A stretch of 5,547 bases of DNA from DASUCS01 sp041166365. Its GTDB lineage: Bacteria > Actinomycetota > Acidimicrobiia > Acidimicrobiales > JACDCH01. Below are positions 1-5,075 of this stretch, piece by piece. Both the position numbers and the translations under genes were made by a program. The stretch lies in NCBI GenBank assembly GCA_041166365.1, contig JBEEFX010000036.1, positions 1-5,547 of the forward strand, read 5' to 3'. Numbering within the stretch: the first letter of the stretch is position 1; every line of letters starts with the position of its first letter. The notes under the pieces are model-generated. The model was not told the origin of the DNA. It worked only from the letters and a program-made list of their open reading frames with translations, and made no database searches.

Positions 1-1033
1 TCGGGGCGTCGCTCAGCGCGGCCGCGACCCGGTTGCGGTCGAGCCCGGTGCGCGTCGCAGTGAGCTCCGCGAGCGTCGCGGTGTCCATGTTCAGCGGCAC
101 ACCGAAGCGGTCGCTCAGGGCACGACGCGTGTCCATGCGCAATGTTGTCGCGGCGCGATCGGTGGCGCGACTGCGTTGCTGCAACCCGCCCACCGCACGC
201 ACGAACTGCGACCCGGCGATCGCGACAGGCTGCGGCTCGGTGACCGGGCGCCCGATCCGGCGCGATCGCCAGAGCGCGTAGATCATGAACGCGACGCCGA
301 TCTGCAGGATGGCCTGGAACACGCGATCGGCGACGAGATCGCCGAGCGTCGTGCGTCCGGAGCCGGCCGGGTTCGGATCGAGGACGGCGACCGATCCACT
401 CTCCGACGGGAGGAGGAGCCGCACGGCGAGCACACTGTTGTCCGCCTCGTCCAGCACCGCGTTGGTGAACACCTCCGGGCCGCCGATCGTCACGATCGTT
501 CCCTGCCCGAACGGCGCGCGCACCACGAAGGCCTTGCGCCCGTCACCGAAGCACGACTGCGCGCCGGCGCGCACCCGCAGATCGATGCCGAACGGAACGC
601 TGAGCTGACTGACGTCGTCGATCCCCGTGAGGTCACACGTGCCGCGATCGGCGCGCCCGGAGCCCGAGAACCCTGTGGTTCCGGGGGACAACGGTGATTC
701 GGGATCGGCCAGGACGAGCGTTCCGCCCGCCGACACCCAGGCCTCGAGCTGTTGGCGGCCGTCGTCGTCGAGGCCGTCGTGGAGGAGCAGGGCGAGGTGC
801 GTGTTCGAATCCGGAAGGCGCTGACCGACGCGAACGTCGCCACCGAGCTCGCGCACCAGCAACACGAGAGCGCGCGTTCCGTCGCCCGACGTGGAGGACG
901 GCGAGTACGGCGGGCCGCTCTGCGCCGAATCGCTGTCGCCGGCCACGAGACCGATCACGATCAGCGACACGAGCAGTCCCGCTCCGATGAGAAAAGGCAC
1001 CCGGGACGACCTCGCCGCGACGGTCGCGCTCAT
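1..1033 (-). CDS. DUF4350 domain-containing membrane protein (3' end cut by window edge)
   Basis: The frame stays open from an ATG at 1033 to the left edge, giving 344 codons with no stop, so the C-terminus is missing. Visible order: a short basic N-terminus, a membrane segment at about residues 13-32, an extracytoplasmic DUF4350 region at about 40-215, a second membrane helix at about 238-255 followed by RSRRIGRP, then a cytoplasmic tail containing GSQFVRAVGGLQQ and RRALSDRFGVP. The DUF4350 region resembles a degenerate glutamine-amidotransferase/ThuA-like fold (LLLHDGLDDDGRQQLEAWV, GGTLVLADPE, GQGTIVTIGGPEVF). The family sits in actinobacterial clusters with DUF4129, MoxR and DUF58 proteins and has no established activity. 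The start is fixed by an ATGA overlap with the stop of the upstream DUF4129 gene. No Shine-Dalgarno is seen, which fits translational coupling. Family assignment is by recognition of layout and motifs. A MoxR gene is expected next to the left. Confidence 0.85.
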   Translation of the reverse strand, partial: MSATVAARSSRVPFLIGAGLLVSLIVIGLVAGDSDSAQSGPPYSPSSTSGDGTRALVLLVRELGGDVRVGQRLPDSNTHLALLLHDGLDDDGRQQLEAWVSAGGTLVLADPESPLSPGTTGFSGSGRADRGTCDLTGIDDVSQLSVPFGIDLRVRAGAQSCFGDGRKAFVVRAPFGQGTIVTIGGPEVFTNAVLDEADNSVLAVRLLLPSESGSVAVLDPNPAGSGRTTLGDLVADRVFQAILQIGVAFMIYALWRSRRIGRPVTEPQPVAIAGSQFVRAVGGLQQRSRATDRAATTLRMDTRRALSDRFGVPLNMDTATLAELTATRTGLDRNRVAAALSDAP

Positions 1034-1650
1034 ACGCCGACCGGCTCGCGGCGGCGCGCGGCGGCCGCCAACTCGCGGAAGCGTTGGTTGTCCTCCGCGT
1101 CGGTGTCGACGCCGCCGTACCAGACCGCCTCGAACAGATCCGTGAGCTCGACGAACGAGCCGGCACTCTCGCGGCGGGCCTGAACGTACTCACCGCGGAA
1201 TTCGCCTGTGGTCCGACCCGGCACCTCGTCGAGCACGCCGTCCTCGATCAACGAGCGCACGAGCTCGCGGTACCGAGCGCGCATGGCTTCCCGCCATTGC
1301 CCGGCGGCCTCGAACCGCTCCGCATCTCGGCGCCAGTCGATCGCCTCCCGCCCATCTTCGAGCTCGATCGTCAGCTCGGCGTCGGCCGTCGGCTCGGGCA
1401 GGCGCGTGCGGCCCAGCAGTGCCCGCACGAGCCACACCACCACGAAGCCGATGCCGGCGAGGATGGCCAGCGCGACGAGGTTGCCGAGGAATCCTGGTCC
1501 GCCCCCGAGGCCGAACGTGATCTTGTCGAACAGGTCGCCGATCCAGTTGATGGCGCGCTGCACGAGGCTCTCGTGCCGCCCGAACTCGGCCCGCTGCAGG
1601 ATGTCGTGGGCGTGCTGGCGGATCTCGCCCGCGGGAGCATCAGCCCACAC
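1030..1650 (-). CDS. DUF4129 domain-containing protein
   Basis: This is a 206-residue protein. The N-terminal part (1-50) contains AGEIRQHAHDILQRAEF, a sequence style typical of these proteins. One membrane helix follows at about 54-79 (GNLVALAILAGIGFVVVWLV). The C-terminal DUF4129 domain spans about 108-190 and carries its hallmarks: AAGQWREAMRARYREL, PGRTTGEFRGEY and LFEAVWYGG. Length is near the usual size for the short actinobacterial form, which lacks a transglutaminase domain. DUF4129 is best known at the C-terminus of membrane transglutaminase-like proteins; in the stand-alone form its function is unknown. The GTG start at 1650 lies inside the 3' end of the upstream gene (11-base overlap) and the stop overlaps the ATG of the DUF4350 gene (4 bases), so all three are probably made from one mRNA. 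There is no convincing ribosome-binding site, and the exact start could be a few codons off. Confidence 0.92.
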   Translation of the reverse strand: MWADAPAGEIRQHAHDILQRAEFGRHESLVQRAINWIGDLFDKITFGLGGGPGFLGNLVALAILAGIGFVVVWLVRALLGRTRLPEPTADAELTIELEDGREAIDWRRDAERFEAAGQWREAMRARYRELVRSLIEDGVLDEVPGRTTGEFRGEYVQARRESAGSFVELTDLFEAVWYGGVDTDAEDNQRFRELAAAARRREPVGV

Positions 1651-2554
1651 GATGGAAGTGCTCGGCGATGTCGAGCTCGAGGTCGAGGCCTTCCGCGCGG
1701 ATTCGCAGATCGAGGTACACCAACGTGGTCGCGGCCGCGACGAACGGCTCGGTGACGAGCGAGCTCGCGGCCCGGCAGATCACGTCGATGATCCAACCGA
1801 ACGACAGGAAGCTGAACGCCAGCCCGAGACCCGACAATGCGATCGTGAGCGCGGTCGACACCACGGCGATGAGCAGTCCGGCGCCGAGGACTGCGCCGTA
1901 GCGCACACGGGTCAGCTGCCACGAGCGGCGTGCGCCCGCCCACGGCCCGAGGCGCTCGATGACGATGGCGGGCGCCGTCACGAGAAACAGGGGCATGACG
2001 AAGATCGCCGGCACGACGAGGGCAAGCAGCGCCGGGACCTCGACCGCGTGCACGATGAACCAGGCGACGATCAACGCGGGCGCGCGGCGCACCGACGTCT
2101 TGATCGCATCGGCGGTCGAAGGAGCGCTGTCCGCGTACCACGAGCTGAGCAGGTGCGCGATCGCTCCGGTGATCAGCGACAGCACCAGTCCGGACGCCAC
2201 GATCAAGCCGACGCCCGTCCACGTGAGCCCGCTCGATGAGGAGCTCGACGGCGATGTCACCGCCGAGATCGCGCCAGCGAACCCTCGGTCGGACAGCGAG
2301 TCCCGCTCCAGCCATGCCGTGAGGAGCTCGAGCGGGAGGATGAACGTCGCCGCGATCACGAACACCGAGCGAGGCGCCGCTTTGATCACCGCGATGCCCC
2401 CATCGAGGATGTCGGCGACGGTCATCGGTCGCAGTGGCATCGGCGCAGGGATCTCCGGCGCAGGGCTCACGTCGCGCTCGACTGGGCGCGGCGGGCTCGG
2501 ACGGTCCACGGTGTCCGGCGGCCGCGCACCAGGGGCCAGCCACGGATCCGTCAC
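1640..2554 (-). CDS. Multi-pass membrane protein (GP-PDE membrane-domain-like), first gene of DUF4129/DUF4350 operon
   Basis: With the GTG at 2554 the protein has 304 residues: a proline-rich N-terminal stretch (5-40), then PMTVADILDGGIAVIKAAPR, then about six hydrophobic segments (roughly 61-81, 112-136, 157-178, 180-199, 221-245, 248-280), ending in YLDLRIRAEGLDLEL. The 'LDGG/LDAA...' opening and the 'Y-DLR-R-EGLDLE' ending are seen in actinobacterial membrane proteins often labelled 'glycerophosphoryl diester phosphodiesterase membrane domain'. No phosphodiesterase catalytic domain is present, so that label implies no enzyme activity. A serine run lies near residues 103-108 in the first outside loop. 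An ATG at 2440 (residue 39) is an alternative start giving 266 residues. I prefer 2554 because a TANNNT element sits 8 bp upstream, as in leaderless genes. A longer reading to 2680 would run into the divergent methyltransferase and is rejected. It heads the leftward operon; its function is unknown. Confidence 0.82.
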   Translation of the reverse strand: MTDPWLAPGARPPDTVDRPSPPRPVERDVSPAPEIPAPMPLRPMTVADILDGGIAVIKAAPRSVFVIAATFILPLELLTAWLERDSLSDRGFAGAISAVTSPSSSSSSGLTWTGVGLIVASGLVLSLITGAIAHLLSSWYADSAPSTADAIKTSVRRAPALIVAWFIVHAVEVPALLALVVPAIFVMPLFLVTAPAIVIERLGPWAGARRSWQLTRVRYGAVLGAGLLIAVVSTALTIALSGLGLAFSFLSFGWIIDVICRAASSLVTEPFVAAATTLVYLDLRIRAEGLDLELDIAEHFHRVG

Positions 2555-2562
2555 GAGCGACG

Positions 2563-2568
2563 AGGGTA
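2563..2568 (-). promoter_or_regulatory. Possible -10 element for the leftward operon
   Basis: On the minus strand the hexamer TACCCT (fits TANNNT) ends 8 bases before the GTG at 2554. That spacing would place the transcription start at or next to the start codon, i.e. a leaderless mRNA, which is common in actinobacteria and consistent with the missing Shine-Dalgarno. No clear -35 box is seen. The divergent gap (2555-2592) is only 38 bp, so any regulator bound here could affect both directions. A six-base match in GC-rich DNA is weak evidence. Confidence 0.3.
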
Positions 2569-2592
2569 CGCGGTCCCTGCCACCATCTGGGT

Positions 2593-3351
2593 ATGGACGG
2601 TTACGGTCCGGCGAGCTACGGCGACGGCATCGCCGATGCGTACGACCGGTGGTACGGCGACAACCTCGATACGGAGGCAACGGTGGACGCGCTCGTCGCG
2701 CTCGCCGGGCGGACCAGCAGCAACCGCGCGCTCGAGCTCGGCATCGGCAGCGGCCGAATCGCCCTGCCCCTCAGGGCCAGGGGCGTCGACGTGTGGGGCA
2801 TCGACGCATCACCCGCCATGATCGACCGGCTTCGGGAGAAGGAGGGCGGTGACGCCGTGCCCGTCGCCCTCGGCGACATGGCCGAGCTCGACCTCGACGC
2901 GCTCCCCGGTGGAGCGGACGCGCGATTCGGCCTGGTGTTCGTCGCGGTGAACACGATCTTCAACCTCACGACCCGCGACGCTCAGGCGCGTTGCCTGGTG
3001 CGTGTGCGCGAGCGCCTCGTCCCCGACGGGCTGTTCGCGCTCGAGGCTTTCGTGCCGGCGGTCGATGCCCCGACCAGCGCGCTCGACGCGCGCACCGTCG
3101 AGCTCGACCACGTCATCCTGACGGCCACCCGCCACGATCCCGAGACGCAGACGGTGAACGGCCAGCACATCGAGCTGCGCGAGTCCGGCATCCGGCTGCG
3201 CCCGTGGGTGATCCGCTACGCGCCGGTCGCCGAGCTCGACGCGATGGCCGCCACGGCCGGGCTCCAGCTGGTGGACCGGTGGGCCGATTGGAGGGGCACG
3301 CCGTTCACCGAGGACGGCCGCGTGCATGTATCCGTGTATGCATCGGCATAG
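2593..3351 (+). CDS. Class I SAM-dependent methyltransferase
   Basis: This is a 252-residue protein with a Rossmann-type methyltransferase core. Motif I is LELGIGSGRIALPL (47-60), the SAM-binding glycine loop. GIDASPAMIDRL (69-80) carries the acidic residue (D71) expected to bind the SAM ribose. ALGDMAEL (92-99) contains the acid expected near the adenine (D95). FVAVNTIFNL (116-125) is the strand-4 region, and VRERLVPDGLFALEAFVP (137-154) is the post-strand-5 segment. An N-terminal YDRWYG motif is frequent in small-molecule methyltransferases of the Methyltransf_25/11 type. The C-terminal half (about 160-252) resembles the beta-rich tail of these enzymes but shows no substrate signature, so the acceptor is unknown. 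The ATG at 2593 is chosen because it begins just ahead of the conserved region and leaves a 38-bp divergent gap; no strong ribosome-binding site precedes it. galT follows after 31 bp and may share its transcript. Confidence 0.9.
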   Translation: MDGYGPASYGDGIADAYDRWYGDNLDTEATVDALVALAGRTSSNRALELGIGSGRIALPLRARGVDVWGIDASPAMIDRLREKEGGDAVPVALGDMAELDLDALPGGADARFGLVFVAVNTIFNLTTRDAQARCLVRVRERLVPDGLFALEAFVPAVDAPTSALDARTVELDHVILTATRHDPETQTVNGQHIELRESGIRLRPWVIRYAPVAELDAMAATAGLQLVDRWADWRGTPFTEDGRVHVSVYASA

Positions 3352-3354
3352 ATT
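3349..3354 (+). promoter_or_regulatory. Possible -10 element upstream of galT
   Basis: TAGATT matches the -10 consensus at four of six positions and lies in a conspicuously AT-richer patch (about 3324-3356) in otherwise GC-rich sequence. It overlaps the methyltransferase stop codon. It would start a transcript near 3361 with a leader of about 22 nt holding the ribosome-binding site. No good -35 box is present. Read-through from the methyltransferase gene is an equally good explanation for galT expression. Confidence 0.25.
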
Positions 3355-3370
3355 GGCCCCTCGTGCTCCC

Positions 3371-3374
3371 AGGA
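3371..3374 (+). promoter_or_regulatory. Ribosome-binding site deciding the galT TTG start
   Basis: AGGA lies 8 bases before the TTG at 3383, an ideal spacing. This selects the TTG over the upstream in-frame ATGs at 3326 and 3338, which fall inside the end of the methyltransferase gene and would add residues not typical of the family. Confidence 0.6.
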
Positions 3375-3382
3375 TCACACCG

Positions 3383-4360
3383 TTGAGCCAGCTTCGGCTC
3401 AATCCACTCACCGGCCGATGGGTCACGATCGCCGCAGAGCGTTCGTCTCGACCCGGCGATTTCGCTCCCCGGATGCTCGCCGTCGAAGCGGACCCCGCGC
3501 GCCCGTGCCCCTTCTGCCCTGGGAACGAGGAGTCCACCCCGCCGGCGCTCGAGACCTACGGCCCGGGCGGGCAGTGGCAGGTGCGCGTCGTCCCGAACCT
3601 CTATCCGGCGTTCTCGGGCGACGAGCCGATGACGGTGAGCAACCTCGGGCCGGTGTTCACGCAGGCGTCCGCGAGCGGGATCCACGAGGTGCTCGTCCTC
3701 TCCCCCGACCACAGCGGCAGCTTCGCCGACCTGGACGACCGCGCCGCGGGCCTCGTCATGGCGGCCATACGCGATCGCATGGAGGAGCATGCCCGGCACG
3801 CCAACGTCCGCTACACCCAGGCGATCGTGAACCACGGGCGGGAGGCGGGCGCGTCGATCGCCCATCCCCACGGACAGCTGCTCGGCATCCCGTTCGTGCC
3901 CGGTGAGCTCGCCGAGGAACGCTCGGGCTTCGTGCGCTTCGAGGGCTCGTGCCTGCTGTGCACCATGGCGGATGCCGAGGTCGCGGCCGGCCATCGGATC
4001 GTGCACGAGGACGAACGGGTGGTCGTGGTCTGCCCGTTCTGGAGCGGCAGCCCGTTCGAGATGCTGGCCGTGGCGAAGACGCACGAGACGCACCTGGCCC
4101 GGGCCACCCCGCAAGACGTGGTCGCCGTCGGCCGTGCCTTGCGCGACGTGCTCGGGCGTCTACGGCGAACCGTGGGCGACGTGGCGTACAACGTGGTGTT
4201 CCACACCGCGCCGCACCATCAGCACGACGAGCACTTCCACTGGCATGCGCATGTGATCCCGCGCGTCACGAGCATCGCCGGCTTCGAGCAGGGCACGGGC
4301 GTGCTGATCAACATCGTGTCGCCGGAGCTCGCCGCACAGCAGCTCACGGCCAGCGACTAG
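3383..4360 (+). CDS. galT: Galactose-1-phosphate uridylyltransferase family protein
   Basis: This enzyme family exchanges UMP between UDP-glucose and galactose-1-phosphate in the Leloir pathway, through a uridylylated histidine. From the TTG at 3383 the protein has 325 residues, slightly short of the usual 330-350. It opens with the typical LRLNPLTGRWVTIAAER. CPFC (C42, C45), H110 in SPDHSGS and H161 match the zinc ligands known in E. coli GalT (C52, C55, H115, H164). HPHGQ (161-165) supplies the nucleophile H163 and the conserved Q165. The second half-domain carries CLLC (C190, C193) and HFHWHAH (284-290), a duplicated HIT-fold feature. All key residues look intact. Related HIT-superfamily transferases (ADP-glucose phosphorylase-like or other nucleotidyltransferases) share this layout, so substrate identity is inferred. 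No galK, galE or galM is visible nearby. Its stop overlaps that of the convergent small gene, leaving no room for a terminator between them. Confidence 0.9.
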   Translation: MSQLRLNPLTGRWVTIAAERSSRPGDFAPRMLAVEADPARPCPFCPGNEESTPPALETYGPGGQWQVRVVPNLYPAFSGDEPMTVSNLGPVFTQASASGIHEVLVLSPDHSGSFADLDDRAAGLVMAAIRDRMEEHARHANVRYTQAIVNHGREAGASIAHPHGQLLGIPFVPGELAEERSGFVRFEGSCLLCTMADAEVAAGHRIVHEDERVVVVCPFWSGSPFEMLAVAKTHETHLARATPQDVVAVGRALRDVLGRLRRTVGDVAYNVVFHTAPHHQHDEHFHWHAHVIPRVTSIAGFEQGTGVLINIVSPELAAQQLTASD

Positions 4361-4554
4361 GCCGCGACGAGCAGCTCGGGCGGAAGGTGCTCCTCGGGGA
4401 TGCACGGGCAGAGCGGGCTCAGCTCCGTGCACGCCACGTGAAAGCGGTGGAGGGCATGCGGCAGGTCACACGTGAAGTCCATGCACTCGGTGGAGCCATC
4501 GGCGTGCTCGATCGAGAAGCCCTGGCATTCGTAGATCTCGTCGGTCTCGCTCAT
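4357..4554 (-). CDS. Small cysteine-rich conserved-looking hypothetical protein
   Basis: I do not recognise a named family. From the ATG at 4554 it has 65 residues with six cysteines (C10, C24, C29, C43, C49, C51) and four histidines (17, 33, 36, 39) plus one near the end (56). The order is YECQGF, ADGSTECMDFTCD, LPHALHRFHVAC, LCPCIPEEHLPPE. It has no signal peptide or membrane segment and is acidic. The spaced Cys and His residues suggest metal binding or a redox role in the cytoplasm, but no standard zinc-ribbon spacing is complete. In-frame ATGs at 4566 and 4563 would add four or three residues. A far longer reading to 4899 runs antisense through the SRPBCC gene and is rejected. Support for coding: it fills the gap between two confident genes exactly, and its composition is protein-like rather than the Arg/Pro/Ala-rich pattern of shadow frames. 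Its stop shares CTAG with the galT stop. Confidence 0.68.
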   Translation of the reverse strand: MSETDEIYECQGFSIEHADGSTECMDFTCDLPHALHRFHVACTELSPLCPCIPEEHLPPELLVAA

Positions 4555-4588
4555 GTCCCACATCATGCAGAAGGGGTGTGACACTCGC

Positions 4589-5026
4589 TTGGCCCGCATA
4601 CGCGTTGCCACGACGATTTCCTTGCCACCAAAGGCCGTGTGGGCGGCGATCGAGGACGTCGACACGCACGTGGACTGGATGGACGATGCCGTCGCCATCC
4701 GCTTCACCAGCCGCCGGCACAAAGGGGTCGGCACGACGTTCGACTGCGACACGAAGGTCGGCCCGTTCGGGCTCACCGACAAGATGGCGATCACCGAGTG
4801 GAAGCCGGGCAAGGTGATGGGCGTCCGCCACGAGGGCCTGGTGAAGGGCGCCGGCCGGTTCACGCTGCGCAGGCGCCGCGGGGGCCGCACGCGCTTCACC
4901 TGGGACGAGCGCCTCGTGGTGCCGTGGCGCCTCGGCGGCCCGATCGCCGCGATCCCGGTCGCGTTCGTCCTGCGGCGCGTCTGGAAGCAGAACCTGCGCC
5001 ACCTGAAGGCGCTCGTCGAGGCCTGA
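4589..5026 (+). CDS. SRPBCC (START/Bet v 1-like) family protein
   Basis: This is a 145-residue protein starting at TTG 4589. The fold is a helix-grip with a hydrophobic pocket, used across the superfamily to bind lipids, polyketides or other small ligands. Visible signature: RIRVATTISLPPKAVWAAIE (first strand and helix, 4-21), HVDWMDDAVAIRFT (27-40), a GVGTTFDCDTKVGPF hairpin (46-60), ITEWKPGKVMGVRHEG (68-83), GRFTLRRRRGGRTRFTWDE (89-107) and a C-terminal helix (about 117-145). This is the polyketide-cyclase/dehydrase-like type; no substrate can be inferred. In-frame ATGs at 4553 and 4565 would add 12 or 8 residues that look unlike the family. The TTG is preferred because the protein then begins at the expected 'MARIRV' and a purine-rich AAGGGGTG (4571-4578) lies 10 bases upstream. 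It diverges from the Cys-rich gene across 34 bp. Its last codons and stop lie in a 20-bp tandem repeat. Confidence 0.87.
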   Translation: MARIRVATTISLPPKAVWAAIEDVDTHVDWMDDAVAIRFTSRRHKGVGTTFDCDTKVGPFGLTDKMAITEWKPGKVMGVRHEGLVKGAGRFTLRRRRGGRTRFTWDERLVVPWRLGGPIAAIPVAFVLRRVWKQNLRHLKALVEA

Positions 5027-5050
5027 AGGCGCTCGTCGAGGCCTGAAGGC
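5002..5050 (+). repeat. 20-bp tandem repeat (2.45 copies) over the end of the SRPBCC gene
   Basis: The sequence has exact period 20 from 5002 to 5050; the unit can be written CTGAAGGCGCTCGTCGAGGC (5003-5022, 5023-5042, then a partial copy). The first copy encodes the last residues LKALVEA; the stop TGA at 5024-5026 falls at the start of the second copy. Because the duplicated part follows the stop, the protein is unchanged. The next TGA (5044-5046) is in another frame, as 20 is not a multiple of three. Perfect identity of the copies suggests a recent slippage duplication, or less likely an assembly artefact. Confidence 0.95.
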
Positions 5051-5052
5051 CT
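5039..5052. terminator. Small hairpin between convergent SRPBCC and rhomboid genes
   Basis: AGGCC-TGAA-GGCCT forms a 5-bp GC-rich stem with a four-base loop, made where the third partial repeat copy meets CCTATGGG. It lies in the 49-bp gap (5027-5075) between convergent genes, where terminators are expected. There is no U-run on either side, so intrinsic termination is doubtful. A second possible stem pairs GGGCGCG (5055-5061) with CGCGCCC (5085-5091), but its right arm is inside the rhomboid gene. Confidence 0.25.
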
Positions 5053-5075
5053 ATGGGCGCGCCGAAACCGTCACG

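Noticed and set aside
176..1755. Several long plus-strand frames opposite the DUF4350 and DUF4129 genes
   Set aside because: They are Arg/Pro/Ala-rich with no recognisable motifs and lie antisense to genes with clear domain hallmarks; GC-rich codon bias produces such frames.
1371..2543. A 390-residue minus-strand frame covering the membrane protein and DUF4129 genes in another phase
   Set aside because: It is rich in Arg, Ala and His, lacks membrane-protein periodicity, and conflicts with two well-supported genes on the same strand.
2434..2592. Upstream extension of the methyltransferase to a start at 2434
   Set aside because: The extra 53 residues lie antisense to the membrane protein N-terminus and look non-coding; the ATG at 2593 immediately precedes the conserved region.
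2555..2680. N-terminal extension of the membrane protein to 2680
   Set aside because: The added residues are Arg/Pro-rich and antisense to the start of the methyltransferase, whose coding is secure.
3323..3342. TGCAT...ATGCA inverted repeat before galT as a possible operator
   Set aside because: The arms are only 5 bp, do not extend with proper pairing, and lie within methyltransferase coding sequence.
4555..4899. Extension of the Cys-rich protein to 4899
   Set aside because: It runs antisense through most of the SRPBCC gene; only the final 65-69 residues have plausible composition.
4639..5046. Plus-strand frame ending in GLKALVEA, seeming to share the SRPBCC C-terminus
   Set aside because: The match arises only because the 20-bp repeat shifts phase into this frame; the rest is an Arg/Gly/Pro-rich shadow.
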